From positions 1-64,000 of the forward strand of contig JAPKDJ010000013.1 of the NCBI GenBank assembly GCA_026421245.1: 64,000 nt of DNA, in the 5' to 3' direction. The notes under the pieces are model-generated. The model did no database searches. It was not told the DNA's origin and was given only the letters and a program-made list of their open reading frames with translations. This DNA comes from Akkermansiaceae bacterium (lineage in GTDB: Bacteria > Verrucomicrobiota > Verrucomicrobiia > Verrucomicrobiales > Akkermansiaceae). Made by a program: the position numbers and the translations under genes. Below are positions 1 through 9,730 of the stretch, piece after piece (the first letter of the stretch is position 1; every line of letters begins with the position of its first letter).

Positions 1-21
1 CTCACAGTGGCATGCTTCGGA

Positions 22-1323
22 TCAGCTCAAGCTCACCATCCCAGTGCTGTCACCGATGCGGTTGCGCTTGACTCCCATCACCTTGGCCATCGACCTCCAG
101 AGATTGGCGATCGGCGTGCCTGCGGGTGACTTGAGATGGCGATCCGGTGTGATGGCGCCGCCGGCTCCTCCTGCGATCACGACCGGGAGGTCAGTGCAGA
201 TGTGCAGCGCGGCGTCGCTCAAGCCAGAGCCGAGCAGGAACATCGAGTTGTCTAACAAGGTGGTGCCGTCACCGTCTTCGACCGCATCCATCTTCGCTAC
301 GAGCCGGGAAAATTGCTCGACGTGGAAGCGGTCGAGGCGCTCGAGATCTTGCCGCACGTTCTCATTCCCTTGTCCGTGGGTCATGCCGTGATGTTGGATG
401 GGTTTGTCGAACAGGCCGTGCACCATCAGCGGCGTCCCCCAGCGTTCAGGCGAGCTCATGATGGAGGCGACTCGGGTGAGGTCGGTGCGCAGGGCGAGAA
501 TCATGAGGTCGCCCATCACTTGGATAAACTCGTCGCGCGCCATCGCCTGCCACGGCTTGGTCGGCGGGGCGAGCTCGAGCTTGTCGAATTCCGCCTGGCG
601 TTTGGTGACGCGTTCGATCTGGCGCTCGACGGTCCTGACGCTTTCCAAATATTCGTCGAGCTTTTCCTGATCGCCTCGGCCGAGTTCGCGGTCAAGGGAC
701 TTGGCGTCATTCAGGACGACGTCGAGAACGCTACGGTGCGCGGCGTGTTCTCTGACTGAGAACAGGCGGTCGAACACGCGCTGCGGGTCGCGCAGGGAGC
801 GGGCGACGTGGCCGTGGCCATACCACGAAATGTTGTCGAAGTAGACCGATTCTCTGTTGTCCTCGTACGGGTTGCAGCTGAGTTCGAGCGAGCGGAAAGC
901 GGTGTGTTTACCGGCCTCGGCGGCGATGATCTGATCGATGGTCGTCTTCAGCGGGTAGCCGGCGGGCGAGAGCTCGTCTGGTGCTGCGCTACTGAGCCAA
1001 CAGGCGCCGGCTTGCGCATGGCCGTCGGTGCCGGCGACTTTGATGCGGTCGAGATTGGTGAACAGCGTGCACTTCTCTCGCACGGGTGCTAGCGGCTTGA
1101 GAGTTGGGCTCAGAGTGTAACCTTTGCCTTCGTCCTGCGGGTGCCACGAGCGTTGGACGACGCCGTTGGGAATGTAGAAAAACGCGGTACGGATCGGTGG
1201 CTTCGCTGCCAATTTCGCAGCCTGCCCACGGCCGCCCATGATCTCAAGGAAGGGCAGTGTTAATGTCGCCCCGGCTCCGCGGAGGACGGAGCGGCGTGAT
1301 AGGTTTCTCGGTTTGGCCATCAT
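22..1323 (-). CDS. DUF1552 domain-containing protein with Tat leader
   Basis: ORF with N-terminal RRSVLRGAGATLTLPFLE twin-arginine leader; DUF1552-like body (FFYIPNGV, GHAQAG, LDNSMFLLGSGLSDA); 4-bp overlap with upstream DUF1592 gene. Confidence 0.88.
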   Translation of the reverse strand: MMAKPRNLSRRSVLRGAGATLTLPFLEIMGGRGQAAKLAAKPPIRTAFFYIPNGVVQRSWHPQDEGKGYTLSPTLKPLAPVREKCTLFTNLDRIKVAGTDGHAQAGACWLSSAAPDELSPAGYPLKTTIDQIIAAEAGKHTAFRSLELSCNPYEDNRESVYFDNISWYGHGHVARSLRDPQRVFDRLFSVREHAAHRSVLDVVLNDAKSLDRELGRGDQEKLDEYLESVRTVERQIERVTKRQAEFDKLELAPPTKPWQAMARDEFIQVMGDLMILALRTDLTRVASIMSSPERWGTPLMVHGLFDKPIQHHGMTHGQGNENVRQDLERLDRFHVEQFSRLVAKMDAVEDGDGTTLLDNSMFLLGSGLSDAALHICTDLPVVIAGGAGGAITPDRHLKSPAGTPIANLWRSMAKVMGVKRNRIGDSTGMVSLS

Positions 1324-3893
1324 TCAGATTCTAATGCGTTTGATCGGTGGAGGAAAGGGTAGCTTTTTGCGATTGCCCCGACAACGACCGAGAACTGCCC
1401 GCGCGCGTCGAGCACCTCGCGCAGGATGTCATCGACCGCCGGTTTGTCGGCTAGTTCGAGTTCGCGACCTAGCGCATACGATAACAGGTGCTCGCTGAAG
1501 GCGCGCATGAACCATTTGGGGTTGGCCAAAATTGCGTCCTTGAGCCCGACGGCGTCGTCGAATTTCTCCCGTCCGAAGAGCTGTCCGCTGGAGTCGATTG
1601 GTAGACCGGATGGGTATTTGTCGCGCCAGCGCCCGACGGCGTCGAAATTTTCCAAGGCGAAGCCGAGCGGGTCGATTTTCTGGTGACAGGCGACGCAGCT
1701 CTGGTTGACTTGGTGTGCGATGAGGCGCTGCCGCAAGGTCTGACCGGAAGCTTCGATTTTGGCATCGTCCACCTCGATCTCGGGAATGTTGTCGGGCGGC
1801 GGCGGCGGCGGCTTGTTAAAAATCACACCCGCGACCCAAGCACCGCGCGTGATGGGGGTGGTGCGCAGCGGCGAGGAGTTCATGGTCAAGGTGGCGGCAC
1901 AGGTGATGACGCCGCCCTCGCGACGGTTGTTCACTGGGACCCGTTGGTAGACCACGCCCATGGTGCTGAAACGATTGGGATTTGCTTTGCCTTTAAATGG
2001 AACACCTGGGGCATACCAAGATGACATGTCGCCTGTGCGGTAGGAGTAGTTCGAGTCTACCAGCAACATGATGGATCGGTCCTCGACCATGATGCTCTCG
2101 AACAGCAGCAGAGGTTCGACCATTGTCTGGAGACCGAGTTTCCATTGTTCACATCCGATGCGGGCGTAGTAGGGCTCAAAGCGTTCGAAGTCGGGCACGG
2201 CGGTGATCAATCGGTCGAGCCGCAGCCACTGGCGGGCAAAGTTTTCGGAGAGGGATTTCGACCGCCGGTCGAGCAGCATGCGCGCGACTTGCATGGAATA
2301 AATTTCTTGATCCGCGAGCGTGCCATCGCGCGCGGCGGCGAGCAGTTGTTCGTCCGGGATGCTACTCCAGAGGAAAAAAGAGAGGCGTCCCGCCAGCTCG
2401 TAGGGCGCGAGCGGTTTTGCCTCGTCCTGCTTTCGCTCAAGCAAATAGAGGAAGCGCGGGGAGGCTAAGATCGCAGCAACCGTGGTTTTCATGGCAGCGC
2501 TGAAGTCGCCGCGCTCCGCCTCGCGATCGAAGAGGCGCGCGTAGCGCTCGAGCGTTGCGGATTCGATGGGCTTGCGGAAGGCACGCTCGAGGAAGGGAGC
2601 GAGGCGTTCTCGTGCGGTCGCCGACCACTTGGCGCGATCGCCGCCCGCGCGGAAGAGCGTGCCCGTTCGCGCCGAGTATCTATCGAACTCTGGGCTCTCG
2701 ACGACCGAGCGAGAGAGATTAAGAAAGCTCTCCATCAGGATGGGCGAGAAACCGAGTTCGTCGCCGCGGTTGTTGAAGCCGTGTTCGGACTGCAGGTCGA
2801 TCGCGAACGGCACGACTCCGGTGAGGAGAGGCTGTTCGATCTGGTTTTTGCCGAGCGCGCGGTTGCCGAGATGGATCGAGTCGGGCAGGCTGCCAGACGC
2901 GGGATCGTAGTAGGCGCGATATGCCCGGATGGTCTTCTCAGGCAGCGGGTAGATGTCGCCCTTGAGCTGGAGTAGGTCGCGCACCGCGTTGTTGTACTCA
3001 TACCGGTTCATTCGCCTCATCACGATTGGTGGTAACGACTGTTCCTTCTGCAGGTGCTCGCCAAGGTAACCCGAAAACAGCGATGCTAGCTTGGAATATT
3101 CATTTTCATCGGGTTGCGTCTCGTCTTCCGGGGGCATCTCGCGAAATTCCAGCACGTCGTTCAACTGGCGTAGTAACTCGGGCTGAGCGAGAAAATCGTC
3201 TTTCGATTTCAGCCGCAACAGGTCGACTTTCCCTTTGATTTTTCCTTTCTCGCCATGGCAACGATAGCAATGCTCTGCTAGCAACGGTTGCAGGAATTCA
3301 AAGGTCGCGGTATGCAGCGCGGCCGGAGTGTCCACGGCTGGCAGAACCACTTGTTCAGGCTCTGGCGGCGGGTCGAGCTCCATTACTTTGAGATAGTCGA
3401 TTCCCAACAGGTAGCGATTGCGCTGGAAAGCTTTCGCTCTCGGATTCTTTCCAGTCAGCTCGCAACGCAGTTGCTGTTCGCCCGCCGCCAACTCCATCTC
3501 GCCCAGCTTGATCAGCTCCGTCGGTTCAACTTTGTGCCCGAACAGATCGACTCCCTTGCGCAGCTCCTTGCCGTTCACCCGAATCGTGAATACACCGTAG
3601 TCGATCGCCTTTGTCATCTTCAACGATAGCGAGTAACGCCCGCCACGCTTGACGCTGAATTGTGTCTCCATCGCATGACCAAGCTCGCCGTGCCACAGCA
3701 GATGCGCGTCGCCGCTCCACCCACCCCCGAAGACCCTCATGTCTTGGTTCCGCGCGTCTTTTCCGAACGGCAACCACTCGCCCTCGATGATTCCATCGCT
3801 CACCACTGCCGGCAACCGACCGCGCACGCTGTGGTAGTCGGCTCCCGCAGGAAACGCCATGGCTATCATACAGAGGAGGATCCGATGTTTCAC
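1320..3893 (-). CDS. DUF1592-family c-type cytochrome-like protein with N-terminal carbohydrate-binding-like region
   Basis: CYRCHG and CVACHQK haem motifs; DUF1587/1592/1588/1585-like blocks (RRMNRYEYNNAVRDLL, RLSFFLWSSIPDEQLL, DPLGFALENFDAVGRWR). GTG start at 3893 gives a signal peptide; the ORF extends to 3947. Confidence 0.86.
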   Translation of the reverse strand: MKHRILLCMIAMAFPAGADYHSVRGRLPAVVSDGIIEGEWLPFGKDARNQDMRVFGGGWSGDAHLLWHGELGHAMETQFSVKRGGRYSLSLKMTKAIDYGVFTIRVNGKELRKGVDLFGHKVEPTELIKLGEMELAAGEQQLRCELTGKNPRAKAFQRNRYLLGIDYLKVMELDPPPEPEQVVLPAVDTPAALHTATFEFLQPLLAEHCYRCHGEKGKIKGKVDLLRLKSKDDFLAQPELLRQLNDVLEFREMPPEDETQPDENEYSKLASLFSGYLGEHLQKEQSLPPIVMRRMNRYEYNNAVRDLLQLKGDIYPLPEKTIRAYRAYYDPASGSLPDSIHLGNRALGKNQIEQPLLTGVVPFAIDLQSEHGFNNRGDELGFSPILMESFLNLSRSVVESPEFDRYSARTGTLFRAGGDRAKWSATARERLAPFLERAFRKPIESATLERYARLFDREAERGDFSAAMKTTVAAILASPRFLYLLERKQDEAKPLAPYELAGRLSFFLWSSIPDEQLLAAARDGTLADQEIYSMQVARMLLDRRSKSLSENFARQWLRLDRLITAVPDFERFEPYYARIGCEQWKLGLQTMVEPLLLFESIMVEDRSIMLLVDSNYSYRTGDMSSWYAPGVPFKGKANPNRFSTMGVVYQRVPVNNRREGGVITCAATLTMNSSPLRTTPITRGAWVAGVIFNKPPPPPPDNIPEIEVDDAKIEASGQTLRQRLIAHQVNQSCVACHQKIDPLGFALENFDAVGRWRDKYPSGLPIDSSGQLFGREKFDDAVGLKDAILANPKWFMRAFSEHLLSYALGRELELADKPAVDDILREVLDARGQFSVVVGAIAKSYPFLHRSNALESE

Positions 3894-4001
3894 GCCAGTG
3901 ATTTTACCAGCGATCAGTTCATCGGTAAAGCTCGCTAAGAAGCTCAAGGCGAGCGTGTAGAGCCAATGAAAGATGAGACCGAAGCGGTGAGGGCGCTGAC
4001 T

Positions 4002-4092
4002 GCTAGGAATTTGCTTTTTGGGTGGACTGGCGGAAAGCGTCTTTGAAGGGGCCGGAGAGGGGGGCTTTCAAAGTGAAATCCTTGGTGTCAAT
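4002..4092 (-). pseudogene. C-terminal coding remnant (SQAIDTKDFTLKAPLSGPFKDAFRQSTQKANS*)
   Basis: Open frame between stops; resembles a second intergenic copy at about 5507-5575 at the peptide level. Confidence 0.4.
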
Positions 4093-4136
4093 AGCTTGGG
4101 ATCAGCGATTTGGTTTTCAAAGGTTGATCGCTTTAT

Positions 4137-5483
4137 TTAGATTTTCCAACCCTTGCGGAATGGAGGTTTAATGAAAGGTTCCGCTTCGGGGCAATTCTTG
4201 GCTGTCATGCTTCTAGCATCCCATTCGATCCGTTTGCCTGTGCGTAATGCGAGCGTTCCGACCAACAATCCTTCTGTGAGCGTCGCCGCGTAGCCGAAAT
4301 CGGATTGCGAGCGTGGTCCGCCCTTGCAGGCTGCGACCCATTCTGCGTGGTGTTCCCGCGTGCGGGGGAGGGTGATTGCAGGAGGCTGATAGTCGATGAA
4401 CTTCTTTTGAGGCAGGAGCAGGAACATATCAGTTTCATTGCTCCCTCCGTGCCAGGTGCGAGTGAAGAGTGTTCCTTTGCTGCCGATTATCAGAGAGCCG
4501 TTGCCTGGAATTGTCTCGCCATGAAATAACTCTGCTGGTGGAACATGTTTGCCATCGTAAAACATCAGTTTAACTGGAGGACGTTTGCCGCGAGCGGGAT
4601 AATCCATTTGAATAATACTCCACAACGGTGGGCAGTCTGCAGTCTTCTTGTCGGAATCGATCACTTCTGCGGAGGTTGGTAGCCCGAGTTCGAGCGCCCA
4701 AAATGCGGTGTCTAGATTATGTACCCCCATGTCGCCAATTGCGCCTGTGCCAAAGTCCCAACGGCCGCGCCATTTGAATGGCGCGTAAATCGGATTGTAG
4801 GGCCTATGAGGAGCCGGACCGAGCCAGAGGTCCCAATCCAATGCGTCGGGAATGGGTGGGGTTTCCTTGGGGCGATCAACACCTTGAGGCCACCAACCTG
4901 CTGGCCGATCGGTCCACACGTGAAGTTCTTTTACCTCTCCAATCGCTCCGGAGCGTATGATTTCCACCGCGCGACGGCTGCCTTCCATTGCATGTCCTTG
5001 CTGTCCCATTTGGGTCACTACCCCTGACTTCTTGGCTTCCTCCTTCATGCGGCGAACTTCGTAGATAGAATGAGCGAGAGGCTTTTCGCAATAGACGTGA
5101 AGGCCGCGTTGCATGGCGGCAATTGCAGCGCTCGCGTGGGTATGATCAGGCGTGCTGACAACGACTCCGTCCAATGATTTCTCCTTGTCCAACATGAGGC
5201 GGTAGTCGCGGTAACGTTTGGCGGCTGGATACTTCTCGTATGAGTTTTTTCCCATACGATCATCCACGTCAGCGAAAGCAACGATGTTTTCGGAGGTGAG
5301 TTCTCGGAGATTTGATTCTGCCCGCCCTCCCGCGCCAATAAAGGCAAGGTTGAGTTTACGGTTTGGATCGGAGCGTACCTCGGCGCGTGCGCTAGAGGTG
5401 ATGCCAATCCCGGTGAGCCCGGCGGTTATTAGAGCAGTGTCGCGCAGAAATTCGCGCCGTTTTTTTGTGTTGGAATGGTTCAT
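4137..5483 (-). CDS. Gfo/Idh/MocA family oxidoreductase with Tat-like leader
   Basis: LAFIGAGGRAESNL Rossmann motif, STPDHTHASAAIAAMQRGLHVYCEKPLAH signature, N-terminal KKRREFLRDTALITAGLTG. Confidence 0.92.
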   Translation of the reverse strand: MNHSNTKKRREFLRDTALITAGLTGIGITSSARAEVRSDPNRKLNLAFIGAGGRAESNLRELTSENIVAFADVDDRMGKNSYEKYPAAKRYRDYRLMLDKEKSLDGVVVSTPDHTHASAAIAAMQRGLHVYCEKPLAHSIYEVRRMKEEAKKSGVVTQMGQQGHAMEGSRRAVEIIRSGAIGEVKELHVWTDRPAGWWPQGVDRPKETPPIPDALDWDLWLGPAPHRPYNPIYAPFKWRGRWDFGTGAIGDMGVHNLDTAFWALELGLPTSAEVIDSDKKTADCPPLWSIIQMDYPARGKRPPVKLMFYDGKHVPPAELFHGETIPGNGSLIIGSKGTLFTRTWHGGSNETDMFLLLPQKKFIDYQPPAITLPRTREHHAEWVAACKGGPRSQSDFGYAATLTEGLLVGTLALRTGKRIEWDARSMTAKNCPEAEPFIKPPFRKGWKI

Positions 5484-5506
5484 TGAGTGAGGTGATGTGT
5501 TGCTGC

Positions 5507-5575
5507 TAGAAATTTTCTTTTTGGGTTGATCGCTTGAGGGCGTCCTTGAAGGGATCGGAGAGGGGAGAAAGCCCC
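5507..5575 (-). pseudogene. C-terminal coding remnant (GLSPLSDPFKDALKRSTQKENF*)
   Basis: Ungapped similarity to about 4004-4066; differences concentrate at synonymous or conservative codon positions. Confidence 0.4.
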
Positions 5576-6838
5576 CTATTGGTTCCGATAGGCTCCCATT
5601 GCGGGAGCGTCTGGATTCACTTCAGGGCCGAAGTAGCGGAGGAGGACAAGGGGCTCGGTGGCGCTGGTGTTTTTGAACGTAACCCCAGCTTTCGCGGCGC
5701 TTTCGGTGGCAAAAAATTCATCTTCCGAGAGTTCGTTGAAGCGGAGGAGCTTGGGGCAATTGAGCCGAAGTTTATTCGCATGTCCTTCCCCTTGCGTGAC
5801 AATGGCGGAGTAGGCTCCGTTGTCAGTAATGGTGACCTTGCTGTGTGGTTCGACGGTCAGTTCCTTGGCGGTGAAATACTGGAAGTCATCGACCTTGCCG
5901 TAGACGATCCACTTGTCACGGTAGCCCTCGCCCTTAGTGGCGGTGACCGGTTCAAGGTAGTGGTTGTCTTTAAAATTGGGGTCGAGGTTCTTTTCCCAAT
6001 CAAGTTGATCGATGATGAAATCAATGTCCTGATGCTTGTCCTCCGGCATGTCCTTCACCAGGAGCGACCAGGGGACTTCCCGACCTTCGACGAGATTTTG
6101 ATACATCCCAAAAACGTCGGATCCCCACTGTGGTTCGTAGGTGCAGAGTGATCCGGGAGCGTGGAGGATGCAGGGATCAATGAGCCACCCGGTGCCGGGT
6201 TGAAGTTTGTAGGCTTTGGAAAGTTCCAGGATCTTGTTGTCACCCTTTTGCCAGTTGGCAATGCAGTCATAGACCTGCTGGCGGGTGGTGCCGGGCTCCA
6301 GTCCCATGAAGGTGTAGGGGAAGTTGTTGCCCACGTTGTTGTGCTGGGGCGGGAAGTAATACGACTCGGGCTTCCCTTCCTGTCCGACCAAGGCCGCTTG
6401 ATCGGCACTCTGGTGCATGTGATGGGGAATGGGCCCCATGTTGTCGAAAAACTTCGAGTAAACCGGCCATTTCCCATACTTGTCCCAAATCGAGGATCCA
6501 ATAATATCGGCACCGCATTCGTTGATGGCATCCAAAAGGGTAAAGCGTTCTTTTCCAACGACGACATAGGAAAGTCCTTCGTCCTCAGCCCGACCTTCGT
6601 TTGCGGTGACGGTGGTCGATCCGAACCAACGTTCGTCGATCCCGCCCCGGTTTAGGCCGTAGGCATAGGTGTCATCGGGATGCAGCTTGATCCGAAGACC
6701 AGGTTGTAAAAAGGAACGTGGAACCCAAGTCGGAGAGAGGCGCAGAAGCCCTCCGGTGTCTTCAAGGTGCGCTTCAGTGGCTGCGCGAATGTCGGATGAG
6801 AGAGTGGAGAGTTGCCCGGTGGTTGTGGGAAGATTCAT
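5576..6838 (-). CDS. cupin / mannose-6-phosphate isomerase-like protein
   Basis: Long ORF with HHMHQSADQAAL metal-binding-like motif, LQPGTGWLIDPCILHAPGS and a C-terminal cupin-like segment. Confidence 0.55.
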   Translation of the reverse strand: MNLPTTTGQLSTLSSDIRAATEAHLEDTGGLLRLSPTWVPRSFLQPGLRIKLHPDDTYAYGLNRGGIDERWFGSTTVTANEGRAEDEGLSYVVVGKERFTLLDAINECGADIIGSSIWDKYGKWPVYSKFFDNMGPIPHHMHQSADQAALVGQEGKPESYYFPPQHNNVGNNFPYTFMGLEPGTTRQQVYDCIANWQKGDNKILELSKAYKLQPGTGWLIDPCILHAPGSLCTYEPQWGSDVFGMYQNLVEGREVPWSLLVKDMPEDKHQDIDFIIDQLDWEKNLDPNFKDNHYLEPVTATKGEGYRDKWIVYGKVDDFQYFTAKELTVEPHSKVTITDNGAYSAIVTQGEGHANKLRLNCPKLLRFNELSEDEFFATESAAKAGVTFKNTSATEPLVLLRYFGPEVNPDAPAMGAYRNQ

Positions 6839-6879
6839 TAGGTGTGACTTTAGTTCGATTCGTTTTTTCGAAAAGCTGA

Positions 6880-7382
6880 ATCTTGTAACATAGGGAAGCT
6901 ATGCTTCGTTTCGTTTCGTCCCACAATCTCCCCGCATAGTGATCGGTGATTCCGTGCAGGAAAGTTGATGCGGCAAAGGCGACCATGGTCACCGAAAGGA
7001 TAATATTCGACTCCAGCTTCTCGACAAACTCCCCAAGGATGACGAGAGTAAAGAAGGCCGTCGCGAGGCCGCCACGGGACTTACGACAAAGAGAGACAAG
7101 ATTCCGGCGACGAAACTGTTGCCGCCCGCTGCGTCGTCGGTGAAGTAGGTGACTGCGGACAGCGCTAGGGCGAAGATTGAGGTGTTTTCTGCCACGGCGA
7201 TTCCTTTGTCGACGGACCGCTTTGAGGCGAGGCCGCCGAGCGATCCGAGGAGAGCCCCAATTTCCCTGTGTCATTTCGTGATGAAAGCCGATGGCGGCGC
7301 TGGCGAGGAAGGTGAGGAGGGGGAAAGTGAGGCTGTCATTGAGCCCACTTTCGGCGATCAAGGTGTCCTTGATATGTCATCC
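6880..7382 (-). pseudogene. CPA1-type Na+/H+ antiporter remnant, frameshifted
   Basis: Split across frames: HIKDTLIAESGLNDSLTFPLLTFLASAAIGFHHE | GALLGSLGGLASKRSVDKGIAVAENTSIFALALSAVTYFTDDAAGGNSFVAGILSLFV | GLATAFFTLVILGEFVEKLESNIILSVTMVAFAASTFLHGITDHYAGRLWDE. Confidence 0.72.
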
Positions 7383-7390
7383 GGACCAGA

Positions 7391-7549
7391 ATGGTGACTG
7401 CGCAACGAATGTCTTACGATCCGGAGCCAAGCCCCGGAGAAATCACCGAGGCGGTTGGTCACGCGGTCGTCTACGATTTTTCGAAGCAGTTTAAGAAAGG
7501 CTTCGGGGTGAGTCCGTCACGTTATCGCAAGGAGGTTTGGAACCGGTGA
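7391..7549 (+). pseudogene. AraC/XylR-family regulator C-terminal remnant
   Basis: 52-aa ORF ...GEITEAVGHAVVYDFSKQFKKGFGVSPSRYRKEVWNR*, matching the second HTH of AraC proteins. Confidence 0.75.
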
Positions 7550-9730
7550 TCATTCTTGCTGTCCATAGACCGGAGCCTTCCAACCTTTGGGGGACGTTCC
7601 TTGGGGACGGACTCCGAAAGCGTCGGCTGGGATTGTCGTATCTTCCGACGATCTGAGAGGGAGGTTGTCGGGGAGGTGTTTCATGCGAATGTCCTTGAAT
7701 TGAATCTGCATGGCGGGGCCGTGGACCTGAAAACCGAAGATTCCTTCGAGCGAACGGCCTTTTTCATCGAGGTCGATAAGATCGGCGGTTGGGTGGCCAT
7801 CGATCCAGTGTTGATGATGGTTGCCGCGAACGAGGACGCGGTAGTCGTGCCATTCGTTGGGCTCAAACATTTTGACCGGCATCTCTCCGATGACCCATGA
7901 TTGGGCTTTTTCATCAACGATGACTTTTTGTCCGGCGTAGGCGAGGACGCAACGGCCACCTTCTTGGTAGAGCATGCCATTCATTTTTTCAGGGCGGGGC
8001 ATGACGTTACATTGGTAGCCGGTAGCGACGTCGAGGCTGGGAAGTATTTTACTGCGGTATTGGATTCCGCTGTTGGCGCGGTCGCTGTACTTCACTTTCA
8101 CCTGAAGCTCAAAGTTACGGATGGTAGAGCCATTCCAGGTGATGAAACGGTTTGTCTTGAGCGATCCATCGGTGACGCCGGTGAGGGCACCATCTTTGAC
8201 CGACCAGTATTTTGAATCGGCGGTCCAACCACTGAGGTTTTTACCATTGAAGAGGCGGACGAAGCCATCAGGTCCGGGGCGGACCGTGACAGCAGCGGAG
8301 GCTACAGGATGTGGAGGAGTGGAGGCGGTAAATTTTTGCTTGGGGGGATCGAGCGGGCCGCCGAGTTCCTTGACCCTAGTATCGGTGCGTTTTCGCATTT
8401 CGGCGAGCTTGGCTGAATGCTTGGGATCTACGGCAAGGTTGATGAGCTCATCGGGATCGTTCTTAAGGTCGTGAAGGAACTCGGTGTCGTGATCGATGTA
8501 GCGGACGTATTTATGAGTTGTGGTACGAATTCCCTCGTACGCCGGGATGCGATGTCTGACGGCGAAGTGCTCATGGAAGGTTTCTTCGCGCCAGTCCTTG
8601 GGAGTTTCTCCGTCGACGATAGGTTTCAGGCTGCGCCCGTCGTAGCGTTTTGGAGTCTCGATTCCGGCCCAGTCGAGGAAGGTGGCGGGAAGATCGATAT
8701 TGAGAGCGGAAGCGGTGGCGACTTTCCCTTGTTGGTTTTTGGGGACGCGTGGATCGGCAATGATAAGGGGGACTTGGATAGACTCTTCATAGTGGGACCA
8801 CTTGCCGGAAAGGCCCCGGTTTGCCATGTGGTAGCCGTTGTCGGCTGAGTAAACGACGATGGTGTTGTCGGCGAGGCCGGCTTCGGCGAGGGCCGTCAAG
8901 AAACGGCCGATGGCATTGTCGATGCCGGTGACCATGCGGTAGTAGGCACGCATGTTGGTTTGGTATTTTTCAGGAGTGTTCCAACGCCAGAAGTAACGTT
9001 CGCGGGTGATACTTGTTTGAAGGAAATCGGGGAGGGACTCAAAAATTTCGGGATCGGCGAGACGGGGCGCTCCGATGTAGGTGTCTTCGTAGAGGCCATT
9101 AGCCGACTGGGGCCAGGCGAAGTGGCCGATGCCCGGGCGGCGGTCACCATCTTCGGCGTGGCAGGCATTGAACCACATGTTGAGAGCGAAGGGTTTGCCC
9201 TTGGGTTGCGACTTCAGGAAATCGATGCCGCGATTAACGATGAGGTCGGTTTCGTGGCGCAGGGTGCCGTCAGGCATTTTTTTGAAGAAGGGATTGCGAC
9301 CGATGGCCTCGAACTCGTCGAAGTGAGCCTTTTGGTTGTAGGGCCTTTGGGCGCTGAAGTGCCATTTTCCGTAGTAGCCGGTGCGGTAGTTATTTTGGCG
9401 GAGAAGGTCGGAATAGAGAACCGATACGGATTCGGCAGTGGCCCGATCTCCCTTGCCGGGGTCACGATAGCTGCGTGCGGTGAGACCGGTGAGAATGGAG
9501 GTCCGACTGGCCCAGCAGATGGGGTGGCTGACGAAAGCTTGCTGGAAACGGGTGCCGCGTTTGGCGAGAGCGTCGATATTGGGAGATTTAACGACGGGGT
9601 TTCCGTAGCAGCCGAGAGTGCTAACCGTTTGGTCGTCAGTGAAGAAGAAGACGATGTTTGGCTGTTTAGCAGAGAGGGCCGTAACAGCCGAAAAGCAGAG
9701 GGAGAAAGATGTGAAAAAGAATCCGTTCAT
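7550..9730 (-). CDS. sulfatase fused to DUF1080 (3-keto-disaccharide hydrolase-like) domain
   Basis: PNIVFFFTDDQTVSTLGCYGNP; CWASRTSILTG (formylglycine-type Cys); C-terminal GFVRLFNGKNLSGWTADSKYWSVKDGALTG...IQYRSKILPS. Start set at the internal Met before the signal peptide. Confidence 0.9.
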   Translation of the reverse strand: MNGFFFTSFSLCFSAVTALSAKQPNIVFFFTDDQTVSTLGCYGNPVVKSPNIDALAKRGTRFQQAFVSHPICWASRTSILTGLTARSYRDPGKGDRATAESVSVLYSDLLRQNNYRTGYYGKWHFSAQRPYNQKAHFDEFEAIGRNPFFKKMPDGTLRHETDLIVNRGIDFLKSQPKGKPFALNMWFNACHAEDGDRRPGIGHFAWPQSANGLYEDTYIGAPRLADPEIFESLPDFLQTSITRERYFWRWNTPEKYQTNMRAYYRMVTGIDNAIGRFLTALAEAGLADNTIVVYSADNGYHMANRGLSGKWSHYEESIQVPLIIADPRVPKNQQGKVATASALNIDLPATFLDWAGIETPKRYDGRSLKPIVDGETPKDWREETFHEHFAVRHRIPAYEGIRTTTHKYVRYIDHDTEFLHDLKNDPDELINLAVDPKHSAKLAEMRKRTDTRVKELGGPLDPPKQKFTASTPPHPVASAAVTVRPGPDGFVRLFNGKNLSGWTADSKYWSVKDGALTGVTDGSLKTNRFITWNGSTIRNFELQVKVKYSDRANSGIQYRSKILPSLDVATGYQCNVMPRPEKMNGMLYQEGGRCVLAYAGQKVIVDEKAQSWVIGEMPVKMFEPNEWHDYRVLVRGNHHQHWIDGHPTADLIDLDEKGRSLEGIFGFQVHGPAMQIQFKDIRMKHLPDNLPLRSSEDTTIPADAFGVRPQGTSPKGWKAPVYGQQE

